From: Erodium maritimum
Lineage: Eukaryota; Streptophyta; Magnoliopsida; Geraniales; Geraniaceae
Assembly: GCA_963921825.1 (NCBI GenBank)
Contig: OY997591.1
Span: 14,379,515-14,443,514 of the forward strand
Direction of reading: 5' to 3'
DNA: 64,000 nucleotides
Each line of letters opens with the position of its first letter. Positions within the stretch are counted from its first letter, which is position 1. Below, one piece after another: positions 33,422 through 45,803 of the stretch. A model generated the notes under the pieces. That model saw nothing but the letters and a program-made list of their open reading frames with translations. It was not told the DNA's origin and searched no databases. The position numbers were made by a program, and so were the translations under genes.

Positions 33422-34600
33422 TAAGTTGTTATACATATTGGATATAGGAGGTGAAGAAAGACACTTGGAGAAGATGATTGGAAAGAGACATTCTCTTGTG
33501 AGGGTGCATGTGTTCAGAGAATCCAACTCCCATCATCGTCTATGCATTCCAACGTATTAAAATCATAAATAAATTAAAGACGCACACACCCACTTGACCT
33601 CTCTGCAGCCATAGCTTTGCCTTTTACACATGTATATAAATCCTCGCCATTATTTCTTATTGGTTTTACATAAACATCATCATCAACCATGCATCTCTCA
33701 TTCCCTCTTCAGCGAAGTACGGATTTAAATAACAAGTTACTTAAAGTAGGCAACATGTTGCGATGGGATCTAACTTCATAATTACTTTACCTCCTGATCC
33801 TTATTAAACATTAGTGAATGTTTTATATAGTGATAAATGGTTTCATATATTTTATGATGTGAGATTCTTATGTACCATTTCATATATAAGTTGAATTAAA
33901 ATGATTAGTCTTTGATTCATAAGATGTGTATTCTTTAGTCAAAAAAATAAATTAATAAACAGAAACCTTCATATAATTAATTGACCGATAGTATAATAAA
34001 CAGAAACCTTCATATAATTTTGATTTTCAACTTTTAGTCACTTAAAAATTTAAATTAACAAACATAAACCTACATATATTTAATTGACCGGTAGTATGTA
34101 TAATATGACCCATGCATTTTCATGTAAGACTCTTATATTATGAATTGTAAACTAGACCCTTTGCTCGTATACATACACTGAATATTTCGGAACAGGGGGG
34201 GTGAGGCTGGTTTAGTAAGACATGTTATATAAATGTGAATATCAATATGAAAAAGAAAAAGATTAAAAAAAAGAGAGATGGATAGAGCATGAATGTTGGG
34301 TGAATAATGGTTTATTCTGTCGACTAATAATTGAATCATGGCAACCAACACTTCTGGTTTCATGGCCCCATGCAATTTTACCTCCCTTCTTCATCATACC
34401 ACTGTTCCTTGATTCCTTTGTCTCTTTCGATTTCTCTAATTCCTATAATTTTTTTGTATAAATTCTCTACCACAAAACTCATATTACTCTTTCATCCATG
34501 TTTTTGTCTCCGAGCTCATTTCATCTACGAAATAATACTTGACACTTACATCAATTTCTGGCATAACTGATGGCAAAATTTGAAAGTATGGTTAGATAAA
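33422..34600. other. Intergenic with a promoter-like stretch
   Basis: AT-rich. At about 33631 TATATAAATCC looks like a TATA box, followed by a CA-rich leader and an ATG at 33690 (MHLSFPLQRSTDLNNK, then a short frame). No conserved protein follows, so this may be a promoter remnant. The rest, including poly-T and GA-rich patches near 34260, shows nothing recognisable. Confidence 0.35.
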
Positions 34601-34786
34601 TATTTAACCATTTTTTTATTAAAAGTTACGAGTTTTTATTATATTTCAGCAACAAGAATACAATTTAGTGTCTCAGGAAGGTTTCCTGACCATTGAAGAA
34701 CTGGCATAAAACGAGTTTTTTTTGCTAGCCAGTGAGTTGTCTTGTTCGCAGTCTTTTTTTATAAATTGGAGAGAAATTCTCTCGTT

Positions 34787-35110
34787 TTAAGCCAACATGA
34801 GACGAATATCCCTCATAACAATACCTACCGGGGATGTTGGGGGGTCCCATGTTTGGATCATTTTAATCAGAACCTGAGCATCAGAGCGTATGATAATAGG
34901 GGTCGTTCCAAAGAAGGTCGCCCTACGAATTTTTGTAGCAATAGCATAAGCTTCGATCATAATTGGCAATCCGCAACCCGGAATGACCCCATTGGCTGTG
35001 AGACCGACCCGACTGTCTCCCGTCTGGCTGATCAAACTCTATGCCGATTGTCCGAGTCCTGAAAGATTGCGCTGTGTACATTGATAACCAAGTTCCTACC
35101 GGGGGAATGA
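34787..35110 (-). pseudogene. LINE RNase H fragment
   Basis: Minus strand: MIEAYAIATKIRRATFFGTT, then PIIIRSDAQVLIKMIQTW, the E-helix and SD-x-x-x-L block of LINE RNase H. An upstream frame has LVINVHSAIF, where the first catalytic Asp would sit in KINVDGA; here it reads H, which suggests loss of activity. Downstream, in another frame, comes THWLAKKTRFMPVLQWSG, the usual C-terminus. Confidence 0.7.
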
Positions 35111-35353
35111 ATCGAGATGGCCATCGTGGGCAAGCCTGTGTCGGGGTCGCAACTGTCAAGTTTTCTTCCTTCCAGGCTAGAAGGTCGGCACAAGCATCTG
35201 CTAACACTCCTATTGCTGTCAGAGTGGTTCCATTCCAAGTCCAGGCGTTCCTGGCTTTCCATATTTCCTAGAGGACACTAAGGATCTCTGCCACTCTATT
35301 ATTGGTTAGCCTCGTAGTGATGCCTACCCATCACTCTTCAAACGTCTGAGTGG

Positions 35354-35608
35354 TCAAGGTAGGGGGATGTCCCCTAATTGCTCCCAGCACGTTTTTGCAA
35401 AACCACAGGAAATGAACAAATGAGCGATCGATTCAGGTTGTTGGCCGCATATAGCACAAGTGGGAGAGATCGGAACGTACCGTTGAGTCAGGTTACTCGC
35501 AACTTGAAGGGTATCTGTGAGGCATCTCCATAGGAAAACCCGGAGTCTAGGTGGTACAAGGATATCCCGGATAGATGCCCAAGTTACTACCACCGTATTT
35601 AGACGCAA
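35354..35608 (-). pseudogene. LINE zinc-binding zf-RVT domain
   Basis: The minus-strand frame reads VPPRLRVFLWRCLTDTLQVA, then CAICGQQPESIAHLFISC, which has the C-x2-C, H and C pattern of the plant zf-RVT domain, then FAKTCWEQLG. It lies between the RT (higher coordinates) and RNase H (lower coordinates), as expected. The single 84-residue frame is intact, but its neighbours are frameshifted. Confidence 0.85.
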
Positions 35609-35895
35609 TGGTGATACGAAGTCTGTTATGCAGAAGCTCCTGAGTGGATAGGATACTGGCCCAGATGGAACTCGGTTGACTGTCTATTTGTGCTTGTAAG
35701 AAGTTCATGGTTGGGAAATATCGATTTTTAAGAACCCGAGCTACCAAGGATTGTGGTATGTGAAGTAGAGCCCATGCTTGCTTTCCCAGAAGGGCAGTAT
35801 TGACATATTTTAAATGTCCAAATCCCATACCACCATTGTCCTTCAGTATATATAATTTATCCCAGTTATGTAAGATAATAGAGTGAGCCGAATTA

Positions 35896-35907
35896 CCCCC
35901 CCCCCCC
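35896..35907 (+). repeat. Poly-C tract, 12 bp
   Basis: A C run inside the LINE, on the minus strand coding for Gly near the expected FWWG block. Shorter than the five large G/C runs. Confidence 0.9.
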
Positions 35908-36191
35908 ACCCACCAAAACCATGTTAATGCTACGTGGATACAGTTAACAATCCTCTATGGTACTATAAAGACGGACATAAAATAGACCGGTAAAGAGGTA
36001 AGCACTGACTGGATCATAACTTCTCGTCCCGCCGGAAATAGTTTCCCTTCCCACGAACTAATTCGAGATACTACACGATCACCCAGGTATGTCATTATCG
36101 CATTTCGATTTCTACTAATCATATTGGGGACACCAAGATACATCGAAGCAGTAGAGGTCTCGGGTATAAAAAGAATACCACAACAGGCCTG

Positions 36192-36950
36192 TCACATTTC
36201 CAATGTTGTATTCGTGCTAAACATAATAGATGATTTATTCATATTGAGGACTTTTCCTAAGATGTTGCCAAAAACGTTGAGAATGTCTTGGATACGTTGC
36301 GCCTCAGTAGTGGTGGCCCTGTAGAATATATAGCAGTCATCTGCAAAAAACATATGAGATATCTTTGGGGCTCCCCTTGAGACCATGAAGAAGGCCCGCG
36401 CCCTACGCTTTCTACAGTAGGTGGGAAAGTCCTTCTATTCATAGGAGAAACAAATAGGGAGAAAGTGGGTCACCTTGACGGATACGTCGCCGCGGTGTGA
36501 TTTTAGGCATCCCCCCCCCCCCCCCCCCCCCGAGGTTATAGAATATGTGACTGTTTGCATACAGTAAGACATTAACTCTACCCAGTCCGAGGAGAAACCC
36601 AACTTGATCATAATCGATTGCAGATAGCTCCATTCGACTCGATCATATGCCTTACTCATGTCTAGCTTGAGAGCCATAAAACCAGTCACCCCCTGCCGCT
36701 TATTTTGCATATGGTGTATGATCTCAAAAGAAATAACGACATTATCCTGAATGCACCGGTCTTGGATTAATGCACCCTGAGTTTCTGATATGACATGTTG
36801 TAAAAGGGGTCAGAGCATGTGTTGCCAATATCTTGGATAATATTCGGAAAATCACATTACACAGGGAAATAGGTCGTAGATCAGTAACCACATCAGGATC
36901 TGGTTTCTTATGGATAAGGAAAATAGATGTATCATTCAAGTCCGGGTTGA
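36192..36950 (-). pseudogene. LINE reverse transcriptase core
   Basis: In minus-strand order: LRPISLCNVIFRILSKILA near 36870, GFMALKLDMSKAYDRVEW at about 36690, RQGDPLSPYLFLL at about 36480 and ISHMFFADDCYIFYRAT at about 36350, with the catalytic FADD intact. A run of 21 C on the plus strand (36511-36531) sits between the YDRVEW and RQGDP blocks and breaks the frame. The enzyme would prime cDNA at a nicked target. The frames are split, so this is a pseudogene. Confidence 0.88.
36511..36531 (+). repeat. Poly-C tract, 21 bp, in the LINE RT
   Basis: Twenty-one C on the plus strand between two conserved RT blocks. The expected few residues before PKITPRR are replaced by Gly codons on the minus strand. 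Confidence 0.95.
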
Positions 36951-38559
36951 AACCCCTGGTCTAGAAAACCCCTTGAATAAATCTAATCACTTCATCTGCT
37001 ACCATAGGCCAATAGTGTTGATAGAATCTTGGGTTAAGTCCATCAGGCCCTAGTGATTTTTCTGGATCCATTTGGAAGATGGCGTGACAAACTTCCTGGG
37101 AGGTTTTTGGCACTAGGAGGGAGTCATTATCTATATGAGTGACCTGAGGGGATAATGTGAGAGGGAAGTCCGAGAGGTCCGGCTGACTAAAAGTAATCAA
37201 TTGGGAAAAATAATATGAAATAAGCTCCTTCATTCCTGACTCCCACGTTACCATGGTACCAAGGGCATTTTTAAGGGCCACAACCGCATTCACTTATCTC
37301 GCATACGAGGACGAAGCTTGGAAGAATTTGGTGTTCTTATCCCCTTCTGCTAGCCAATTTTGCTTCGCTCTTTGGCGCTAGAAAGCTTCTTGAAAACATA
37401 GGGCATTCTCGTATTGAATTTGGATTGCCTCCCTTCTATGGTTCCCTGCCCGGTCAGTCCTTCCATTAAGTTGTACAATCCGCCGCTAACACCATTTGAT
37501 ATGGTTTACATTTTTCTTAAAATGGTGGCGACCCCAATTATCCAAAGAAGTCCCAACTTCCTTAATGACCTCCTTAATAGCAACCCCCGTGGATTTATTC
37601 CAGGTCCGTTGTATCATAACATCACATTTTGGGTCTCTGATCCACTACGATTGGAAACAGAATTTTGACCGGCCCCGATCAAGAACTTTTCGGGCTAAAG
37701 AGAGAAGAATAGGCCAATGATCCAAAGTGTTGACCCTAGTATTACGGAAGTGCAGGTCTGGAAATGAAGAGAAGATCGAGTTATTGACTTGGGCCTTATC
37801 CAAGCATGATTGAATCCTCTGACCGGGCGTTCATCCACAAAACCATGAGAATTGATGCCCCGTCATTGGGACATCAATGAGGTCTAAGTCCTCTACCACC
37901 TAACATAAATCATCAACCAGAGTTGATGGGTAGGATCCTCCTCCTATAGTTTCATCCAGATTCAGAATATTATTGAAGCCCCTAATAATAATCCAATTTG
38001 GCCGGGAGGAAGTGTGAAGACACCTGAGTAGAACCCAAGTCCGTTTACCCCGACAATCTTCGCCGTATATACCAGTAAGACGAATATCATTCTACCTTGG
38101 GGCGGAAATTTCCACATCAATGTGGTGCCCATCCTTGGCACAAAGGTCCATTATAATACCTTCTACCCAAAATAGAGCAAGACCCTGTTGAGTACCAGAT
38201 TTTGTATCGCAGATGTGACCCTTGAACCACAACGATCGTGAGAGAAGCAAACAATTCTGGGTGGATAGTATCGTCTCCGAGAGGAATAGAATGTGAGGGT
38301 GATGAACCCAAAGAAGATGGAGCAGCTGCTTTTTGTGTAGTCGAAAGCCCATCCCTTTTCAGTTCCAGGCCAAGACTCTAAAATAAGATTTCTTCGGGAA
38401 TGGGTTTGGATTGGGGATCATCCTAGATCCCGAGTCTAAACGCCTCTGACATTAAGGTCTGGAGGTCGGTTGAGCAGGTCCTGAATCCAAAGCCAAGATC
38501 TCCAATTGGTCTAGAGACGAAAAAATTGTGCGACAGAGGTTGATTGAGAGGAGGCAAGA

Positions 38560-38985
38560 TGTTTTAAAACTGAGCTAGTCGAGCTCCCAAATTCAACTCA
38601 TCAATAGATAAAAACAATGGCCGATGATCAGTGATCATACGAGGTGGGCCAAATTGAGACAGAGGGGAGAAAACGTTCAAAAATTCTACTGAAGGGAGAA
38701 ATCTATCAATACGAGACATCTTACCACCACTACAAATCCAGGTAAAACTTGCACCAAAAAGAGGCAAATCAATTAGACCCATCTCTGCGAAAAAAGACTA
38801 AAACATGTGCACATCAGATATAATAGTTCGACAATTCAACCTATCATTACTACTGAGAACCGAGTTAAAATCATCACCCAATAATGAAATCTCCTTAACA
38901 AGACCAGCTTTTTGAATAAAGGAATCCCAAAAAACATATCTAGAACGCATATCATTCGAAGCATTTATAGTAGATTGTGCCCCTA
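38560..38985 (-). pseudogene. Second LINE endonuclease fragment
   Basis: Minus strand: SRYVFWDSFIQKAGLVKEIS, LLGDDFNSVL, then GLIDLPLFGASFTWICSGGK, MSRIDRFLPSVEFL and ITDHRPLFLS. These are the middle and end of the exonuclease-endonuclease-phosphatase domain, with the D-N and DH catalytic pairs. It lies upstream of another complete endonuclease start (38420), so it is not part of the same LINE; it is an older fragment cut by that insertion or by deletion. Confidence 0.8.
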
Positions 38986-39092
38986 TATATATATAAATTT
39001 AAAAAGAGTACATTATATATATTTAAACACATGATTGTGTTTTTGCTAGCCATAATTATAAATATAAAGATTTAACAAATTGATACTTTTTG

Positions 39093-39485
39093 GGGAAAAC
39101 GCCGAATCCTAACTGTGTTGGAAAGGTGTTTTTCACGTCCTAACTGTGGCCACCTTTTCGTGACATGTCCTATACCAAAGGTGGTTGTTTTTACAAAACA
39201 TGAAAAATGACACCAAAAAGTGGTATAACGTTCGCATTCGATGATTTTTCCTCTTAATTTTTGTATAATTTGCATTTATCAGTGCATTACAAGAGGTAGG
39301 TGATATAAATTTACCAAAAAAAACCTTTTTTTGGTGTCATTTTTCATGTTTTGTAAAAAAAAACCACCTTTTAATAGGACATGTGACAAAAGGTGACCTT
39401 TGGTATAGGACTTGTCACGAAAAGGTGGCCATAGTTAGGACGTGAAAAACACATGTCCAACACAGTTAGGATTCGACGTTATCCC
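39093..39485. mobile_element. Mutator-like foldback MITE (393 bp, 9-bp TSD)
   Basis: The ends GGGAAAACGCCGAATCCTAA and, reversed, GGGATAACGTCGAATCCTAA are near-identical. The arms stay complementary for over 150 bp, through CACGTCCTAACTGTGGCCAC, GACATGTCCTATACC and AAACATGAAAAATGACACC. Flanks are TACTTTTTG (39084-39092) and TACTTTTTT (39486-39494), 8 of 9 bases equal. A 9-bp TSD with long TIRs points to the Mutator superfamily. No transposase is encoded. Confidence 0.82.
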
Positions 39486-39639
39486 TACTTTTTTTACCTC
39501 AAACTTCTGCCACTCTTACAAGTCCATAACATTAAGACAACACATTCTTTTTATTTAGAGTTAGCCATTTGTGTATTATATTTTGATAAATTTTTTAAAT
39601 GTGGAGACTTAGATATATTATTTGAACTATCTCAAAATA

Positions 39640-42600
39640 TATAATAGTACTTCTGGAGCTTGGAAGCCAGACCACGTTAGAACAGATACAGAACGGGCGT
39701 CCCTTGCTAACCAATGAGTAGACCCGTCGTAGTTCTAGGAATAAACTTGATTTGGATATCTTCGAGAGATAGTAAAATGGAATAACACTCCTCTAGAATG
39801 CGTCCCACCAGTGAGAAGAGAGGGTTGTCTCCATGGATTAACCTCACCATAAATTGAAATTTGCTTCTAATAAACACCTTAGACTACATATAGTCCCGTA
39901 TCCATATCAATGCCTTCTGAATCGTCACTGCTTCTACCATTCTAGGTCGTGATTTCATAGAGTACCATTTCTGCCTACCAAAATACAATCCTTCTCATCC
40001 CGATAGATCCTACCCCATCCCAATTGGTTTGTATCCATAAATACAGCCTCATCCATATTTAATGTGAGCCACTATGAAGGAGTGGGGTCAATCCCTTAAC
40101 GGGAGGTGTCCTGGGTAGGGTTGAAGGTCTTTGTACTCCACTATGGGCCTCTCTCCAACTATACACATGACTTTAGACAGTGGCATCAAGGGATACTACT
40201 GACTGCGAGGTCTTCTCGTAGGTAATACCAGTTTGGGCCTTCCATATTTCCCACGCAGTCATAGCTATTTGGCATTTCTAGAGCATGTTCATGAGGTTTA
40301 GAACTAGGGTTATTCAATCATGAAAAGAGAGATCCGAAGAGATGGGAATTTCCCATGAGCTTGGTTCCATACCTCTTTCGAAAAGGGCAGTGAATCAAGA
40401 GATGGGTTATCGTCTTTTTTGCAATATAGCACACCAGACACTCCTCCAGAATAGGCACATATTTTTCCGGAGGTTGGCTGCAACCTACAAGGTGCCCGAT
40501 AGTGCCCTGTAGAGAAAGACCTTGATTTGTGGTTGAACATCAAGGTCCCAAAAAGCTGTCTAGATCGATTCCCCTAGAGTGGGCACCCAACGCCAATTGA
40601 GGCTAGCTAACAGTCTATGCCCTTCCTGAAAACTATACACACCATTTGTATTACAAGTCCAATAACATGTATCCAAGCTAGGGGTTGTCGGAGCTGGGAC
40701 TTGGATGACCTCGGTAATCATAGTCGAAGGGAGCAGGTCATCTAGTTTGGTGATATCCCAACCACGTCCATCTAGTAGGAGCTCCTAAATATGTCCGAGT
40801 CACTCAGAGTACCCTCCGAGATGGAGGGGATTTCTCCCATCAGCCACGTTATACCTTCCACCCGTGTAGTCTTGCCATCCCCATTCGTCTTGTGCAGCCT
40901 TCCCGTAACAGTGTCTGTGTTGCTCGGATCCTCGACTAAAGCTAGCTCGAATTGAGACCAGATTTCGCTGTAAGGAAGTCCCCTATCCGAAAGTATCTAG
41001 CCTGGAATACTAGGTCCGCCAAACTATTAGGATTAAAGAGGAATTTCCACACCTTATTCGGTAGAAGTAAGTGCACATCCCAAAACCCCATATCCCTACC
41101 TCCTTAGGCCTACATAGCTTGGTCATGTCTTGCCAAATAATAGGCTTAGTGGCACGTGGTGTCCCCTCCCACTAATATCGAGACAGCGCCACATGAATTT
41201 TTGCCACTGACGAACGCATATGGGCAAGGATTGGAGCACGGATTTGATCATAACCTCCTTACAACCTTCTGAGATCAAATGTCCATTCCAAACTTCAATC
41301 TTGGCCAATAAACGTTCATAGATAAACTGTATACTTTTCCCCCAATTTTGTCCCATCATATTTGAACCCTTAGATATGTGGAAGCCTGGGAGATCTCCTG
41401 AATACCAAGGAAGGTGCAATCGAAAAGTCTATCGGTTGGGGTGGTATTGGTTAAAAAAGATGGATGACTTCTATTTGTTGATAACTTGGCCAGATAACTA
41501 CCCAAATGTATGAAGAATGCCCTGGACGTATTTGACCCTCCTTTCTATCTGCTCGACGGAAGATATAACAATATCAATAAAAATATATATGGGGTCATTC
41601 GGGTCCATTTAAAAGACAACCACCCAAACTTCATCATTTGTGACTCCTACACCCAGCTTCCTGTTCTAGTCAGTTGTGATCATTTGTGGGATGGTGATTT
41701 AGGAGTTCCAACATTCATTCAGGTTCGGTTGTAAATAACTGCTCCAAGTATTGGATAAGCATTGTCTGCATGCCCGTATCCCAGGTCACCTCTGTACCTA
41801 TTTCAATTTCGAGTCTTCGGATATGATTTCTTCGTTGCCTCTTCGTTGTTGCAGCATGGCAAAACTTAGTGTTCCTATCCTTATCCACCAATCAATGATG
41901 CTTTGCCCTTTGTTTCTAGAAGCTTTCCTAATAAGGGAGATCTTGTTCATATTTCTTTTGGATGTCCAACCGCAATCGGATACCATATCGATCTCTTCTG
42001 TTGTTTAACTCATCCAGGGTACGATGTCATTTGTCGGATCATATTGATGGTTTCCCGGTAGATCGTCTGACCCCAAACATCTAAAGACTGGCCAATGTCC
42101 TGAATATAGACCTTAATATGACAACCCGTCGGTTGGCCCCATTCTTGTTGAATTATGCACCCCTAGTCCGGATTCTCAATCCACCCATTTTCAAAAAGAA
42201 GTTGTCTCTCCATGGGTCAATGTTTCTCACGTGTTAATGTAAGTACTATCGGCATATGATTCGATGTAGTGTACCCAATGTTTCGTAGTCTAGCATGAAT
42301 AAAGCGTTCTCGGAGCGACGGGGACATTAATCCCCAATCAAGGCGAACTTCCAACCGTGTCCGCAAATCCTTCCCCTTCGTCCATGTAAAATGGTATCCA
42401 TCCAAACGCAGTTCTTCCACCCCAATATTGTTCAATGCGTGCCGGAAAGTCTGAATGAGATGTATGGGGTACGACCAGTCTCCTCTCTTCTCCGTTGGGT
42501 GGAGAGTGTCGTTTAAATCTCCTATCATAACCCAATTCGTAGTTTGTGTATCTTGACCGAGTCACCGGAGGATCTCTCAAGTACGGTGTCAGTGCTCCCT

Positions 42601-43170
42601 CATTGGTTTTCCATACACTCTTGTAAATCGAAACATCGGTTCTTGTTCAAGCCAAACGTTAACATTGATATGGGTTCAGTCTTCATCCTTTAGTTCCACC
42701 GGACAATAGTGCAACCAAAGAAATATGATTCCTCTTTTCCTTCCCACTTTCGGTAAACCAGTATCCGCATGAAACCCAAATTTCAAAGCAATAATGCCAA
42801 CCTCGATCGGGGGTGATGAGATTCTGAATGGTATGTTTCGGGAGGAAAGAGAAGGTCTGGTTTGATGCGAAAGACCAAGTCTTTGAGTTGTTGGCGATTA
42901 CGATTGGTCCCTCGGCCCCGAAAATTCCATGCCATAATCGACGTCATTAACTCACATAATAATAACACGTCCCTTCAAAACACAGTACAACACGATGGAA
43001 TTGAGAAGGGAATCGGATAAAAAATGCAGCACGTACCCGATGTCGATTGGAGACAAGGTTGAGCACAACGTAAAGAAGCAGACGACCAAGACGAGCAGTT
43101 GCTGACAAAGGCCGGTCGACATGATTGAGTTTGCGAAAAAAGCTCTAAGTTCAGCTCGGGACAAATCTCT
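39640..43170 (-). mobile_element. LINE retrotransposon with deleted RT core
   Basis: Minus-strand order: endonuclease start IMAWNFRGRGTNRNRQQLKD (about 42930), endonuclease end MIGDLNDTLHPTEKRGDW...DGYHFTWTKG...SNHMPIVL (42528-42217), post-endonuclease linker (41986-41798), then KSIQFIYERLLAKIEVWNGH and EVMIKSVLQSLP (41419-41123), zf-RVT (40543-40310), and the RNase H end THWLARDARSVSVLTWSG (about 39720). YDRVEW, RQGDP and FADD blocks are absent, so the catalytic RT was deleted between about 41420 and 41800. Related in 3' end to the LINE at 34605. Confidence 0.8.
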
Positions 43171-43409
43171 CAGACTTTTTTTTTATAAATAAATGTTAAT
43201 GATGTATATATTGGCAGTGACTGAAATTGCAATCGAGTTATTACGTGCAATTATTTTTGATTCCCAAACAACCTCGGATGATCCAGTCCAGCCGACCGTA
43301 TAACTTGACGTAAGAAGGCATGACATGACAGTCGTCGATGTAGCTCCGACGTCCAGCTGTCGAGATCATATACGATTTAGTTGAGGTGCGCAGGCCACAC
43401 ATTTGGAGA

Positions 43410-44711
43410 GGCAAATTTCATAAAATATGCCTCATAATGGTATAAATTTATTTTCTATGCTAGTATAGTTTAAATTTTGAAAAATATGTTTTTCAATTGA
43501 TTTAGTACAATAATACCCTCATTCTAATTTAAACAAGATAATTCATAGTTTATTAATTCATTTAAATCTATTTTCAAAATAAATATTCAGTTTTTAAATA
43601 AATTATTTTATAAATTATTAAAATTATATTTTATTTTCTTAAAAATCAAATTATTTTGATAAATATTTTTAAAAAGATAATTAAGCGATAATTTTTCAAA
43701 CAAAAATATTATACTTTATTACTTTTTCAGTTTTAATAATTATTAAATTCATATTTTAATTTATATATTTTTTAAAACGGATTATTTTGAAAAATAAATT
43801 AAAACATGATGTTCATAGTTAATAAAATATGAATGTAGTAACTAATAAAATTGAACAAAATATTATTTTTATAAAAATCAATTTTGTTAGTTACTACATT
43901 CATATTTTACTTTTAATATAATTTGAAAAATAAATTAAAATCAGATTTTCATAATTAATAAAAAATATTATAAATTTAATTATCTTTAAAAAATTATTCA
44001 AATCTTATTTTTATAATTACTAATATCAATTTCTAATATATGAATATATGAATATATATAAAGGGAAAGAATATTTTTTATATAAAAATATTTTATTCTA
44101 TATTATTAATTGTTAAAATCAGATCTGAATTTAATTTTATATAAAAAACAGATTACTTTGATAAATAATTTTTAAAGATAATTAAGATTTTATTTTTATT
44201 TTTCAAATTAAATTAAAAAAATAAAATACGAATTTAATAACTAATGAAATTGTATAAAATATATTTTATTCTAAAATCGAAATTATTCTTCAAATGTTAC
44301 CGTTATAAAATTGAATTATCTTTCAAATTATATTTATCAAAATAATCCGATTTTAAAAAATAGAAATTAAAATAGGATTTCAATAATTAATAAAACTGAA
44401 AAAAAATAATGAAGTATAATATTTTTGTTTGAAAAATTATTGCTGAATTATATTTTTAAAATATTTATCAAAATGATTTGATTTTTAAGAAAATAAAATG
44501 TAATTGTAATAATTTATAGAATTTAAAAATAGAATATTTATTTTGAAAATAGATTTAAATGAATTAATAAACCGTAAATTATCTTGTTTAAATTAGAATG
44601 AGGGTATTATTGTCCTAAAACAATTGAAAAGCATATTTTTCAAATTTTAAACTAAATATTAACATAGAAAATAAATTTATACCATTATCATGCATATTTT
44701 GTGAAATTTCC
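43410..44711. mobile_element. Large AT-rich foldback element (1302 bp, 9-bp TSD)
   Basis: The left end GGCAAATTTCATAAAATATG matches the reversed right end GGAAATTTCACAAAATATGC. Complementarity continues for several hundred bases on both sides, through ATGGTATAAATTTATTTTCT, TACCCTCATTCTAATTTAAA and TTTTTCAAACAAAAATATTA. ATTTGGAGA (43401-43409) and TTTTGGAGA (44712-44720) form a 9-bp TSD with one mismatch. No gene is inside. Near the middle, 43826-43910 forms a further hairpin. Long arms plus a 9-bp TSD suggest a Mutator-like foldback transposon. Confidence 0.85.
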
Positions 44712-45776
44712 TTTTGGAGATGTGCTGAGTGCTCGGCAGATAGGCTGCATGGGCCCACTCTCTTTCAACATATTTGGTGCCAACCCCAATGGTTCGGGGC
44801 CGTTTGGCATCTTGTCTCGTTCATAAGCTTCTCTTGTCATTTTTGTGTGTACTTATACACTCCTTATACATGATCAAATTGTTCTCTCAATATAGACAAG
44901 GAAATATGGTCATAATAATATTTTGGGACAAATCTGATGGGAACGTATTACATTTATCATATTTCTTAATTGATTACTATGATTTAATTTTTTAATTGTA
45001 CTTTCTTTGGAAAAATCACTTTACTCTATTTTGATAATAAAAGACAAAGATAACCCCACATCTATTTAAGAAACTCGAACAAAACAAAAAAAATCTACTC
45101 GCTTCTGTCGAGACATTAGCTTCCAAACCCTAATCACCATGTGCTCCCGTATCTCTAGGTACTTCACTGAACAGGTTGCGCGCTCTGTCTCTCCACCGAC
45201 GTCTCCCCCTCGGTCTCCTTCCATGCCTGCTCCAACCTCACGTCTGCCTCCCCGAAGGTCCTCGCCTTGGGTGCTGCCCCATCAGCCGCTGGCTTGGGCG
45301 CGACTCTGGAGGGTCTTGCCCCATTAGTTGCTGGCGTGGGTGCGATACCGGTGGGAATCCATCCCCCTTGCTCGTCGCACGAAATTGTGCGCCCTAAGCG
45401 GGCACCTCGGAAGAAGAAGGCTTCGGCACTGAAGTCGGCTTCGACCCGAGACCCGCTACCGCCCCCGCCCTCGGGTCCTCCATTGATGTTGACAATGGAA
45501 GCCTATGCACCTGGGGATCATCATCCGGTGTCAGCGTCGCCTCAAGCGTGGCGGGGCCGCCCCCCGAAGGAGGTTGCTACTTCACCACCCCCTTAGTCTC
45601 CGCCTAGGGCTTTGGAGGCTCATCGGCTGCAGATTGCGGACAGATTGTGGTCGACGCCTGGTAAGGCTCTCGCTTTACCTAACGCCGATCACATCCCGTT
45701 TATTCCTCGGCCTCGGTTCCTTCAGATGGGGTAACTACCGATGATGGCGCCGGTTGAGGACCTCTTCCTCCCTCAG

Positions 45777-45803
45777 CCCCCCCCCCCCCCCCCCCCCCCC
45801 CCC
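45777..45803 (+). repeat. Poly-C tract, 27 bp
   Basis: The longest G/C homopolymer in the window, inside the ORF1-only LINE upstream of the DUF4283-like segment. Confidence 0.95.

Larger units (their letters stand above)
34605..38550 (-). mobile_element. LINE retrotransposon, ORF2 nearly complete but decayed
   Basis: On the minus strand from about 38420: the endonuclease start (LAWN-KGMGF, HPHILFLSET), endonuclease end near 37700 (DHWPILLS), then reverse transcriptase, zf-RVT (35608-35354), RNase H (about 35110-34787) and a 3' tail to about 34605. This is the order of plant L1-type LINEs with RNase H. Stops and frameshifts occur throughout. ORF1 is not recognisable upstream, so the copy is 5' truncated or joined to other DNA near 38550. 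Confidence 0.85.
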
